This document shows positions 20,815 through 27,586 of a stretch of 27,586 nucleotides of DNA, piece by piece. The first letter of the stretch is position 1; each line of letters starts with the position of its first letter. The notes below the pieces were generated by a model, which was given only the letters and a program-made list of their open reading frames with translations, was not told the origin of the DNA and made no database searches. This DNA is from Draconibacterium orientale (GTDB lineage: Bacteria > Bacteroidota > Bacteroidia > Bacteroidales > UBA1556): NCBI GenBank assembly GCA_022736595.1, contig DZDC01000016.1, positions 1-27,586 of the forward strand. The letters run 5' to 3'. The position numbers and the translations under genes are program-made.

Positions 20815-22929
20815 CTATTCCCGAATAATGGTTAAAGTGCCATTTTCGGTAGCCTCTCTGAAGTAGGTTTTATAATCAATTCTCCAGAAGTAAACTCCAT
20901 CGGCAAGGTTTTCACCATCCCAAGTATTCTTATAATTTTCTGCTTTGAAGACTACAGCACCCCAACGATTGTAAATACGGAGTGTCGATTGCTCAATGCG
21001 TTCAATATTTTCGATGTAAAATACATCGTTTTTGCCATCACCATTTGGGGTAATTACATTGGGAACCACAATTTCATCCACAATAACATTGGCGTGGAAA
21101 GTTGCTGAATCCACACATCCCTTGTCGGAAGTAACAATCAACCAAACTGGAAAGAATCCATCGGAAGAGTAGGAATGGGAGGGATTTTCCATAATGGAAG
21201 TATTGTCGGGCGAATTGGGATCGCCAAAATCCCAAAAAAAGCTATTTCCACTGCCTCCTGATGAGGTGTTCATAAAGTTGATGATGGGATTTTCGATGGT
21301 GGTTACTGAAGGTACCAAGTAGAACTCGGCATTGGGCTTAGGCCACACTTTAACAATATTAGGAATGGACGAGAAGCCGGCACAGGTCGATTGAGCGGTG
21401 GCAAGAAGGCTAACAGAATAAATGCCAGCACTGTAGGTGTGGATTGGATTTTTAACCATGGAGGTATCTCCGTCGCCCAAATCCCATTCCCATTTAACCG
21501 CTCCTGGTCCCGAAAACTCGTTAAAGGTTACTTCTAAGGGTTCACATCCTTCAAATTTATCAGGGAGAAAGCTACTGTAAACTTTTGGGTAAACTTCCAC
21601 ACGAATGGTATCATAAACCGTTGGGCATCCAGAAGCATCAGACAATCCCACAACAAAGTCGGTGGTTTGAGTTGGAAATACATTGCTGCTATCCAAACTG
21701 GGGTTTGCAAAAAGACTGGCGGGAGTCCAATTAACGGTGTAAGGCGGAATTCCCATGGTTCCATGTACAAAAACCCAAATACTGTCTTGACAAACTAAGG
21801 TATCAGACATCTTGTCAACGAGAACGATGGGATCGTAATCAATTATGGGAATGGTAACGGTATCAATGGTACAGGGGCTGGTTTTGAAAACCAAAGAATA
21901 GCTTTCTTGACCCTCAACAGTAGCGTCAGCAAGTGGAGTAAGGTAAATGGATTGTGAAATTTGACCTGCGGGAACAATCACAGTATCTGAGATATAAGGG
22001 AAATCGATTCCATTGGTTGCGGTACCAAACATAGTATCCATCAATACATTATAATCGTAAGTGAGAATTTTGGGAAGTTTTACTTGAATTTGAGCGTTGT
22101 TGCAGCCTTCAATTCCTTTTTTTATAGCAGAGGGAATGGTAAAGTTGGTGGATACTTGCACGGCATTGGTGCTAAAACTACCTGCTTCTAAAAATACGCC
22201 ACTGTCTAAAACTCCATCACCAGCATCTGAAATGGCCGCTTTAAAGTGGTAAGTATTGCAAGGGAGCACCTTTGCCCAAGCCGTCATCACTACTGTCATT
22301 CCATCGTATTGAATGGTATATCCACCAAAATTATTGACGTAGTAAATGCTGTAATTTGAAATATTCAGATTGTTAATACTCACTGCGGTTCCCCCAGAAT
22401 TGGGAATGGTGGCCATATTATAGGAAGTGTAATTTCCACCTGCGGGATTGGGTCCGGAGATAAAAAAACCAAACACATCGTTATAACTACTTCCCACATA
22501 CTCTGGATATTCTTCAGAGCCAAATACGTATTTAAAGCGCACGGTATCAGCAATGGGGACGAAGTCAAATTCTAAAACGCAAGCATCGTTGATGGAGGTA
22601 GTAACTAAACTGGCTAAGGTTGGGTCTGAGCCTCCTGTATTATCCAATCCAGCACCTGAAGCAGCGTTGGGTCCAATGGCAAGGTTTGCATTGCCCGAAG
22701 TCATCACCACTCCATCCAATAAACCTAAATTGGTAGTTCCTCCATTGCTAAACTTACCAATGGCAATGGGGTCACCAGTATAGGTGATATTACTTACTGT
22801 TACGCCATATCCAATAAGAACTTGCTGTACTAGTTGTTGTGGGGTTAAGGTTTGCGAAACCTGCAGTTGGCTTTTGCCAATTAAAGGTATTAACACAAAA
22901 AGAATTAGGGGTAAGAATATTCTTTGCAT
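20815..22929 (-). CDS. Choice-of-anchor L / PKD adhesin-like protein with T9SS type B sorting domain
   Basis: This 704-residue secreted protein has a Sec signal (cleaved after GKSQ, residue 21). A choice-of-anchor L domain follows (about 25-265, with DNTGGSDPTLASLV, FVFGSEEYPEYV-like text and the VFGFFISGPNP motif). Next is a Calx-beta-like domain (about 275-370, GTATNGIDFPYISD and EGQESYSLVF), then two PKD domains (about 470-620, WEWDLGDGDTS and FFWDFGDPNSPD). The C-terminus is gliding-motility-type (type B) sorting sequence, VPNVITPNGDGKNDVF and IYNRWGAVVF, ending WDGENLADGVYFWRIDY and a short tail. Export to the cell surface by T9SS is well supported; surface or matrix adhesion is inferred. 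A small secreted-protein gene lies 25 bases upstream on the same strand. Confidence 0.9.
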   Translation of the reverse strand: MQRIFLPLILFVLIPLIGKSQLQVSQTLTPQQLVQQVLIGYGVTVSNITYTGDPIAIGKFSNGGTTNLGLLDGVVMTSGNANLAIGPNAASGAGLDNTGGSDPTLASLVTTSINDACVLEFDFVPIADTVRFKYVFGSEEYPEYVGSSYNDVFGFFISGPNPAGGNYTSYNMATIPNSGGTAVSINNLNISNYSIYYVNNFGGYTIQYDGMTVVMTAWAKVLPCNTYHFKAAISDAGDGVLDSGVFLEAGSFSTNAVQVSTNFTIPSAIKKGIEGCNNAQIQVKLPKILTYDYNVLMDTMFGTATNGIDFPYISDTVIVPAGQISQSIYLTPLADATVEGQESYSLVFKTSPCTIDTVTIPIIDYDPIVLVDKMSDTLVCQDSIWVFVHGTMGIPPYTVNWTPASLFANPSLDSSNVFPTQTTDFVVGLSDASGCPTVYDTIRVEVYPKVYSSFLPDKFEGCEPLEVTFNEFSGPGAVKWEWDLGDGDTSMVKNPIHTYSAGIYSVSLLATAQSTCAGFSSIPNIVKVWPKPNAEFYLVPSVTTIENPIINFMNTSSGGSGNSFFWDFGDPNSPDNTSIMENPSHSYSSDGFFPVWLIVTSDKGCVDSATFHANVIVDEIVVPNVITPNGDGKNDVFYIENIERIEQSTLRIYNRWGAVVFKAENYKNTWDGENLADGVYFWRIDYKTYFREATENGTLTIIRE

Positions 22930-22954
22930 AAAATGGAAATTAAAATGGGAAACC

Positions 22955-23386
22955 TTATTGCTTTACTATTTTGAGTTGAACAATTTCAAAACGGATTTGC
23001 TTTTGATCTTTTGCCCCAGGGGTGTATTTGAGAATTTTAAGGGTGTTACTTTCCTCATTACAATCATAAGTTCGCGTTTCGCCAGCCTTTAATTTGATGG
23101 TAACCTCGTATTCGTTTGGTGATGGAATATCACAAGATCTACAGTTTTCACCAATCCAAAGGTTCAATTTATAGGTAACAATCAGGTCATAAGCATTGGA
23201 GTTTTCAAACTTAAAAACCTCGTAAATATGTTTCTTGTTGTCGTTGGGACTTTGGCATTCAATTTCTTTGGTCGAAATAGTGACTCCATCTTTTTGCATT
23301 AAAGGAATCCATTCTTTAGTAATAGCAAATGATGTGATAAGTGCAAAAAGTATAAAACTGAAAAAAATTGATGTTATCGTTTTCAT
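22955..23386 (-). CDS. Small secreted protein of unknown function
   Basis: This 143-residue protein has a hydrophobic signal peptide (about 1-21). The mature part is a beta-rich soluble domain with four cysteines: C44 in EIECQS, C82 and C85 in ENCRSC, and C109 in YDCNEE. It could have two disulfides. I do not recognise the family. The first gene of a pair, it lies 25 bases before the choice-of-anchor L gene and is likely co-transcribed with it. It may be a periplasmic or surface partner, but that is inference only. It lacks a T9SS sorting domain, so it is probably periplasmic. Confidence 0.7.
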   Translation of the reverse strand: MKTITSIFFSFILFALITSFAITKEWIPLMQKDGVTISTKEIECQSPNDNKKHIYEVFKFENSNAYDLIVTYKLNLWIGENCRSCDIPSPNEYEVTIKLKAGETRTYDCNEESNTLKILKYTPGAKDQKQIRFEIVQLKIVKQ

Positions 23387-23576
23387 ATTATTGGTTATTG
23401 GGTTTGAACAATCAACGAAGTAAAAGTATAAAATGCGGTTCTCAAATATAAGGTCGTAAAACTAAATAATATTTTGACATTAACAAGGCTGATTCTTTAA
23501 AAGATAATTCTAATTAATTAAAGATATTGAAAATTGATATCGTTAAATAAATTCAGCGTAAGAGTTAAAAAATGTT

Positions 23577-23584
23577 TATTTTTG
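23577..23584 (+). promoter_or_regulatory. -7 box of the large secreted-protein gene
   Basis: TATTTTTG is a full match to TANNTTTG, 82 bases before the ATG at 23667. No clear -33 element is at the usual spacing. The resulting leader contains a hairpin with a T-run at 23605-23627. Confidence 0.5.
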
Positions 23585-23604
23585 GTTTCTGAAAAATTGC
23601 TCTT

Positions 23605-23627
23605 AGAGTCTATTGACTCTTTTTTTT
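23605..23627 (+). terminator. Leader hairpin with T-run (attenuator-like)
   Basis: A 6-bp stem (AGAGTC at 23605-23610, GACTCT at 23615-23620) with TATT loop is followed by a run of T. It has intrinsic-terminator form but lies between the candidate promoter and the start of the large gene, with no upstream plus-strand gene within 2.7 kb to terminate. It may attenuate the gene or insulate it. Confidence 0.5.
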
Positions 23628-23666
23628 AAATAAAGTTTTAAAATTCTTTTACATAAATATTTTTTT

Positions 23667-26600
23667 ATGAATACTTTACTACGTACCTTTAGCCTTGTTC
23701 TTCTATTTTTGGGTTTAATTTATAGTTCCAATACTTTTGGGCAAACCCTTGATAACGGCAATACCACCAATGGATTGGAATGGGTGGATGGGATGCAAAA
23801 TCCTGACGCTAATTTTTATGCTATTCAATCATCGTTTGAGCACTATTTTAATGATCGAAAGCGCGAGAAAGGCGACGGTTGGAAAGTTTTTAAGAGGTGG
23901 GAGCAACATTGGGAACCACGGGTAAATGCGGATGGGAGTTTTCCTGCGCCCGGCTACCTTCTGCAACAATATGAGGCATTGGGTAATTATGGATTTTTAT
24001 CCACCACAGGTACTTGGACCCAAAGAGGGCCATTGGCATTGCCTACGAATGGCACAAGTCAACCCAATGGAGTAGGACGCGTGAATGATGTGGCTTTTCA
24101 TCCCACCAATGCCAATATTATTTGGGCAGGGGCTCCTGCTGGCGGACTTTGGAAAACTGAAAATGGGGGCACCACATGGACTGGCTTAACCGATAATTTA
24201 CCCACTTTAGGGGTTTCAACGATAGTAATTGATCCCACCAATACCAACATTATGTATATGGGGACAGGCGATCGGGATGGTGGCGATGCTCCAGGATTGG
24301 GAGTTTATAAGTCAACCGATGGAGGTGCCACATGGACGGCCTCCAATAGTGGAATCACCACACGTACCGTACATAAATTATTGATCGATCCCACCAATGC
24401 CAGCAAGCTCATTGCAGCTACTAATGGAGGCATCTACATGAGTACCAACTCTGGGGTTACTTGGCTGCTGAAATCTAATACCAGTAATTACAAGGATATA
24501 GCCTTCAAACCCAGTAATTATGGGATTATTTATGCCACCTCAGCCAGCAGCAGCGGTGCCGCATTTTATCGTTCTATGGACGGGGGTCTTACTTGGACTG
24601 CAATATCTACAGGTATTACAAGTACTGGAAGTAGGATGGTTATTGGAGTTACCCCTGCCAACACCAACGTGGTTTATCTTTTGGCAGGAGGGAGCTCAGG
24701 TTTAAACGGAATTTATGCTTCAACCAATGGAGGGAGCTCCTTCTCCTTGAAAGCAGATTCACCTAATTTGCTGGGTTACGAAATGGATGGTTCCGATGCC
24801 AATAGTCAAGCCTATTATGACTTGGCTATCGCAGTAGATCCTACCAATGCAAATACGCTTTATGTGGGTGGTATCAATATTTGGAAGAGTACCAACGCGG
24901 GTACTTCTTGGACCATTACTGCCCATTGGGTAGGTGGTTCTGGGGTGCCTTCTGTTCATGCTGATCAACATTGTTTGGTATTCAGTCCTTCCGGTGTTTT
25001 ATTTAATGGTAATGATGGCGGAATCTACAAAACCTCAAATGGTGGAACTTCGTGGACCGATTTGTCCTCAGGTTTAGGCGTTTCTCAAATCTATAAAATC
25101 GGGCAAAGTGCCCTTTCTCCATCAATTTTAATTGCAGGATTTCAAGATAATGGAACCGCCATCGCCAGTGGAAATGCATGGCAAACCGTAATTGGCGGTG
25201 ATGGAATGGAATGCCTTATAGATCCCACTAACGATGGTATTTTGTATGGAGCATTGTATTATGGTGATATTCGTCGCTCCACCAATTCTGGAGCAAGTTT
25301 CTCCACCATTGCTGATATTGGATCCAATGGAATTAACGAATCAGGCGATTGGGTGACTCCATACTGCTTGCGCGAAGGGGTGTCAACTACGATGTTTGCA
25401 GGTTACAAAAACGTATGGCGCTCTACCAACCTTCAAGCACCCAATGCCAGCAATGTAACTTGGACTAAAATCTCGAATTTTACTTCAGGACAAAACCTTG
25501 AAGTGCTTGAGAATTCACCAGCCAATAGCGACATTCTTTATGCTAGCCAAGGGGTGAATCTTTATCGCTGCGATAATGCGAATGCAGCATCGCCCACCTG
25601 GACTAGTTTAGGCAATGTGGGGTACATCATTACCGATATTGAAGCCCATCCTACCAATGCTAATATTGTTTATTTCACTGCAGGTCAAAATATTTACAAA
25701 TCCTCTGATAAAGGAGCCACTTGGGCCAGTATCAAAGGAAATTTGCCCAATGTGAATATGAATACCTTAAATTATTATACTCCAACCAATGAAGCCATTT
25801 ACGTTGGAACTGATTTGGGCGTATTTTATAAAGATGCCAGCATGAGTAGCTGGATCAGTTTTTCATTGGGCTTGCCCGCTGCCATTGAAGTTACAGATTT
25901 GGAGATTTATTATAGTGCTAATCCTACTTTAAGTCGCATCAGTGCTTCAACTTATGGTAGGGGAGTTTGGACTTCGGATGTATATATCTTGACCAATACT
26001 GCACCTGTGGCTCAGTTTACGGTTTCCACCACTACGCCTTGTGTAGGTTCTGTGACTCAATTTTCTGATTTAAGTTTTCCTTCGGCTACCAGTTGGAGCT
26101 GGACCATTACCCCGAGCACCTTCAGTTATACGGGTGGAACCAACGCAACTAGCCCCAATCCAAAAGTTATTTTTAGTGCCACAGGTTCCTACACAGTCGC
26201 TTTAACTGCAACCAACGCTTATGGATTTAACACCCTTACCAAAACCAATTACATTACTGTAGGAACGCCCTATAGTTTGCCCAATACCGAAGATTTTGAA
26301 GGATTCACAGTAGGTAATCCTGGATTGTGGATTCATGGATGGACCTATGAAAATACAGGAATTTTCAATTGGAGAGCAAATAATGGGACTACACCGACCA
26401 GTGGAACAGGCCCTGATAAAGATCATACTATAGGAAATTCGGCAGGAAAATATATTTTTACCGAAGCCAGTTCTCCTGCTGCACCTGGGGATACGGCCAG
26501 CCTTATTAGTCCTTGTATCAATATTCCTTCCTCCGGTAGTCCAGCATTGGCATTTTGGTACCACATGTTTGGAAGTGGAATTATGTCGTTGCATGTGGAT

Positions 26601-27586
26601 GTTTTGAGTAATGGAACTTGGACCGACGATGTTTATCTTATCAATGGCCCGCAGCAAGGAAGTTCTACAGCCCCTTGGCTTCAAGCGTTTAAGAGTCTGT
26701 CTTCTTATTCAGGGACTACCATAAAAGTGAGATTTAGAGTGGTAAGGGGTAACAACCAACAAGGGGATGTTGCCTTGGATGATATTCAGGTTTATTTGCC
26801 TGTAACTCCTGCCAATGACGAGCCATGTGGAGCCTTAACTTTAACTTCTGATACTGTTTGTAATTATACTACTTTCAATAATGTGAATGCCACGCTTTCG
26901 GTGGGAGTTGCTCCTCCTGGATGTGGTGGAACCATCGATCAAGATGTTTGGTTTAAAGTTGTTGTGCCCATGGGAGGAAGTGTGGAAATTGATGCAGAAC
27001 CCGTAATTGGCAGTTTTACTGATGGAGCTATGGCAGTCTATAAAGGGACTTGCAATAATTTGACTTTGGTTTCGTGCAATGATGATTACAATGGAAACGG
27101 CAATATGCCTTTCCTTTCGGTTACTAATCAAATTCCTGGTGATACTTTATTTATAAGATTTTGGAAATTTGGAGCAGGAACAGGTCAATTTCAGCTTTGT
27201 GTTAAAACCCTTCCCTTTTTCTTGATTAATCCTAAAACTATTAACATTTCCTACGCAGGAGGCAATACCAATTTAAATGTATATACCGCCTCCAATGTGA
27301 CTTGGTCGGTGAACGATAATGCCAGTTGGTTGAGTGTTAGTCCAACTCTTGGTACAGGCAATGGCATCATCACTTTGACGTATTCCGCTAATTCAGGTTC
27401 GCAGCGAACTGCTACCATCACAGGTAGTGCTGCTGGTTTTAATAACCAAGTTATTACTCTAACTCAGCAGTCTTTTGTACATGCTGATTTTACCTTAAAT
27501 TCGAGTATGGTATGTCAGGGTAGTAGTCTAACTTTTACCAATACTTCTACCAATGGATCTACCTATAAATGGTATCTCAACGGAGT
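23667..27586 (+). CDS. Giant secreted multidomain protein, Asp-box propeller + PKD + BACON (3' end outside window)
   Basis: An uninterrupted frame from the ATG at 23667 runs off the window edge (at least 1306 codons; I checked most of it codon by codon and saw no stop). The N-terminus is a Sec signal ending near NTFGQ. A linker follows, then a sortilin/VPS10-like propeller (about 110-770) with about nine Asp-box repeats of the SxDxGxxW type, such as KTENGGTTW, KSTDGGATW, RSMDGGLTW, KTSNGGTSW and KSSDKGATW. Then come a PKD-like domain (about 780-868), a MAM/jelly-roll-like domain (about 873-1047, EDFEGFTVG and ALDDIQVYLP), a domain resembling bacterial pre-peptidase C-terminal (PPC) domains (about 1047-1182), a BACON domain (about 1184-1270, NASWLSVSP), and the start of another PKD/Ig-like domain. 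A sorting domain is presumably beyond the edge. Role in binding glycan or protein on the surface is inferred. Confidence 0.9.
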   Translation, partial: MNTLLRTFSLVLLFLGLIYSSNTFGQTLDNGNTTNGLEWVDGMQNPDANFYAIQSSFEHYFNDRKREKGDGWKVFKRWEQHWEPRVNADGSFPAPGYLLQQYEALGNYGFLSTTGTWTQRGPLALPTNGTSQPNGVGRVNDVAFHPTNANIIWAGAPAGGLWKTENGGTTWTGLTDNLPTLGVSTIVIDPTNTNIMYMGTGDRDGGDAPGLGVYKSTDGGATWTASNSGITTRTVHKLLIDPTNASKLIAATNGGIYMSTNSGVTWLLKSNTSNYKDIAFKPSNYGIIYATSASSSGAAFYRSMDGGLTWTAISTGITSTGSRMVIGVTPANTNVVYLLAGGSSGLNGIYASTNGGSSFSLKADSPNLLGYEMDGSDANSQAYYDLAIAVDPTNANTLYVGGINIWKSTNAGTSWTITAHWVGGSGVPSVHADQHCLVFSPSGVLFNGNDGGIYKTSNGGTSWTDLSSGLGVSQIYKIGQSALSPSILIAGFQDNGTAIASGNAWQTVIGGDGMECLIDPTNDGILYGALYYGDIRRSTNSGASFSTIADIGSNGINESGDWVTPYCLREGVSTTMFAGYKNVWRSTNLQAPNASNVTWTKISNFTSGQNLEVLENSPANSDILYASQGVNLYRCDNANAASPTWTSLGNVGYIITDIEAHPTNANIVYFTAGQNIYKSSDKGATWASIKGNLPNVNMNTLNYYTPTNEAIYVGTDLGVFYKDASMSSWISFSLGLPAAIEVTDLEIYYSANPTLSRISASTYGRGVWTSDVYILTNTAPVAQFTVSTTTPCVGSVTQFSDLSFPSATSWSWTITPSTFSYTGGTNATSPNPKVIFSATGSYTVALTATNAYGFNTLTKTNYITVGTPYSLPNTEDFEGFTVGNPGLWIHGWTYENTGIFNWRANNGTTPTSGTGPDKDHTIGNSAGKYIFTEASSPAAPGDTASLISPCINIPSSGSPALAFWYHMFGSGIMSLHVDVLSNGTWTDDVYLINGPQQGSSTAPWLQAFKSLSSYSGTTIKVRFRVVRGNNQQGDVALDDIQVYLPVTPANDEPCGALTLTSDTVCNYTTFNNVNATLSVGVAPPGCGGTIDQDVWFKVVVPMGGSVEIDAEPVIGSFTDGAMAVYKGTCNNLTLVSCNDDYNGNGNMPFLSVTNQIPGDTLFIRFWKFGAGTGQFQLCVKTLPFFLINPKTINISYAGGNTNLNVYTASNVTWSVNDNASWLSVSPTLGTGNGIITLTYSANSGSQRTATITGSAAGFNNQVITLTQQSFVHADFTLNSSMVCQGSSLTFTNTSTNGSTYKWYLNG

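Noticed and set aside
24100..25980. Asp-box propeller as a sialidase
   Set aside because: Asp-boxes occur in many propellers; I see no sialidase arginine triad or FRIP motif, so no enzyme is claimed.
26202..26684. 160-codon minus-strand open frame inside the giant gene
   Set aside because: It is antisense to a continuous plus-strand frame whose domains are recognisable; its translation has no coherent domain. The same applies to 26841-27131 and 24759-24971.

Overview
The window looks like chromosomal DNA from a member of the Bacteroidota, probably near the Flavobacteriales/Cytophaga side of the phylum. Three signs point there. First, four large secreted proteins follow type IX secretion (T9SS) architectures: two end in type A sorting domains, one ends in a gliding-motility-type (type B) domain, and one is a multidomain Asp-box/PKD/BACON giant cut by the window edge. 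Second, most genes lack a Shine-Dalgarno sequence and many have a TANNTTTG -7 box upstream. Third, the gene orders bcp-recA and rpmG-DUF4295-ftsY-rimO are Bacteroidota-typical. I cannot name a genus.

Layout. The left part (167-10702) is almost entirely minus strand. It holds a lipoprotein with superoxide reductase iron ligands, an orphan polytopic membrane protein, and a likely bcp-recA-TPR lipoprotein-S9 peptidase transcription unit read right to left and closed by a strong hairpin. Further right are rimO and ftsY, then a DUF4295 small protein with ribosomal protein L33 (rpmG), then an orphan GroES with a thioredoxin-glutaredoxin fusion. At 10.9-12.3 kb metK is read rightward behind what I read as a SAM-II riboswitch placed directly after a TANNTTTG promoter. 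A bidirectional hairpin at 12.3 kb separates it from a small T9SS cargo gene.

The 13.1-13.6 kb gap holds a ~208 bp palindrome-rich, inverted-repeat-bounded element, probably a MITE- or REP-type insertion. From 13.6 to 18.9 kb there is a redox-flavoured envelope block: a T9SS-secreted Omp28-fold protein, and divergently a TlpA thioredoxin, a DUF6029-like outer-membrane barrel and an Omp28-like lipoprotein. A topoisomerase IV subunit B gene (parE-like) follows without an adjacent parC. Two minus-strand genes come next (a choice-of-anchor-L/PKD/type B adhesin-like protein and a small secreted protein). The window ends inside a rightward gene of at least 1306 codons.

How it fits together. Housekeeping genes (recA, rimO, ftsY, rpmG, metK, parE) are interleaved with envelope and secretion genes. 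The recurring non-housekeeping theme is oxidative-stress and thiol chemistry: a superoxide reductase-like lipoprotein, a Bcp peroxiredoxin, a glutaredoxin fusion, TlpA, and two Omp28-fold CxxC proteins. No tRNA, rRNA, CRISPR array or transposase gene was seen. All functional calls rest on reading motifs by eye; no database search was run.
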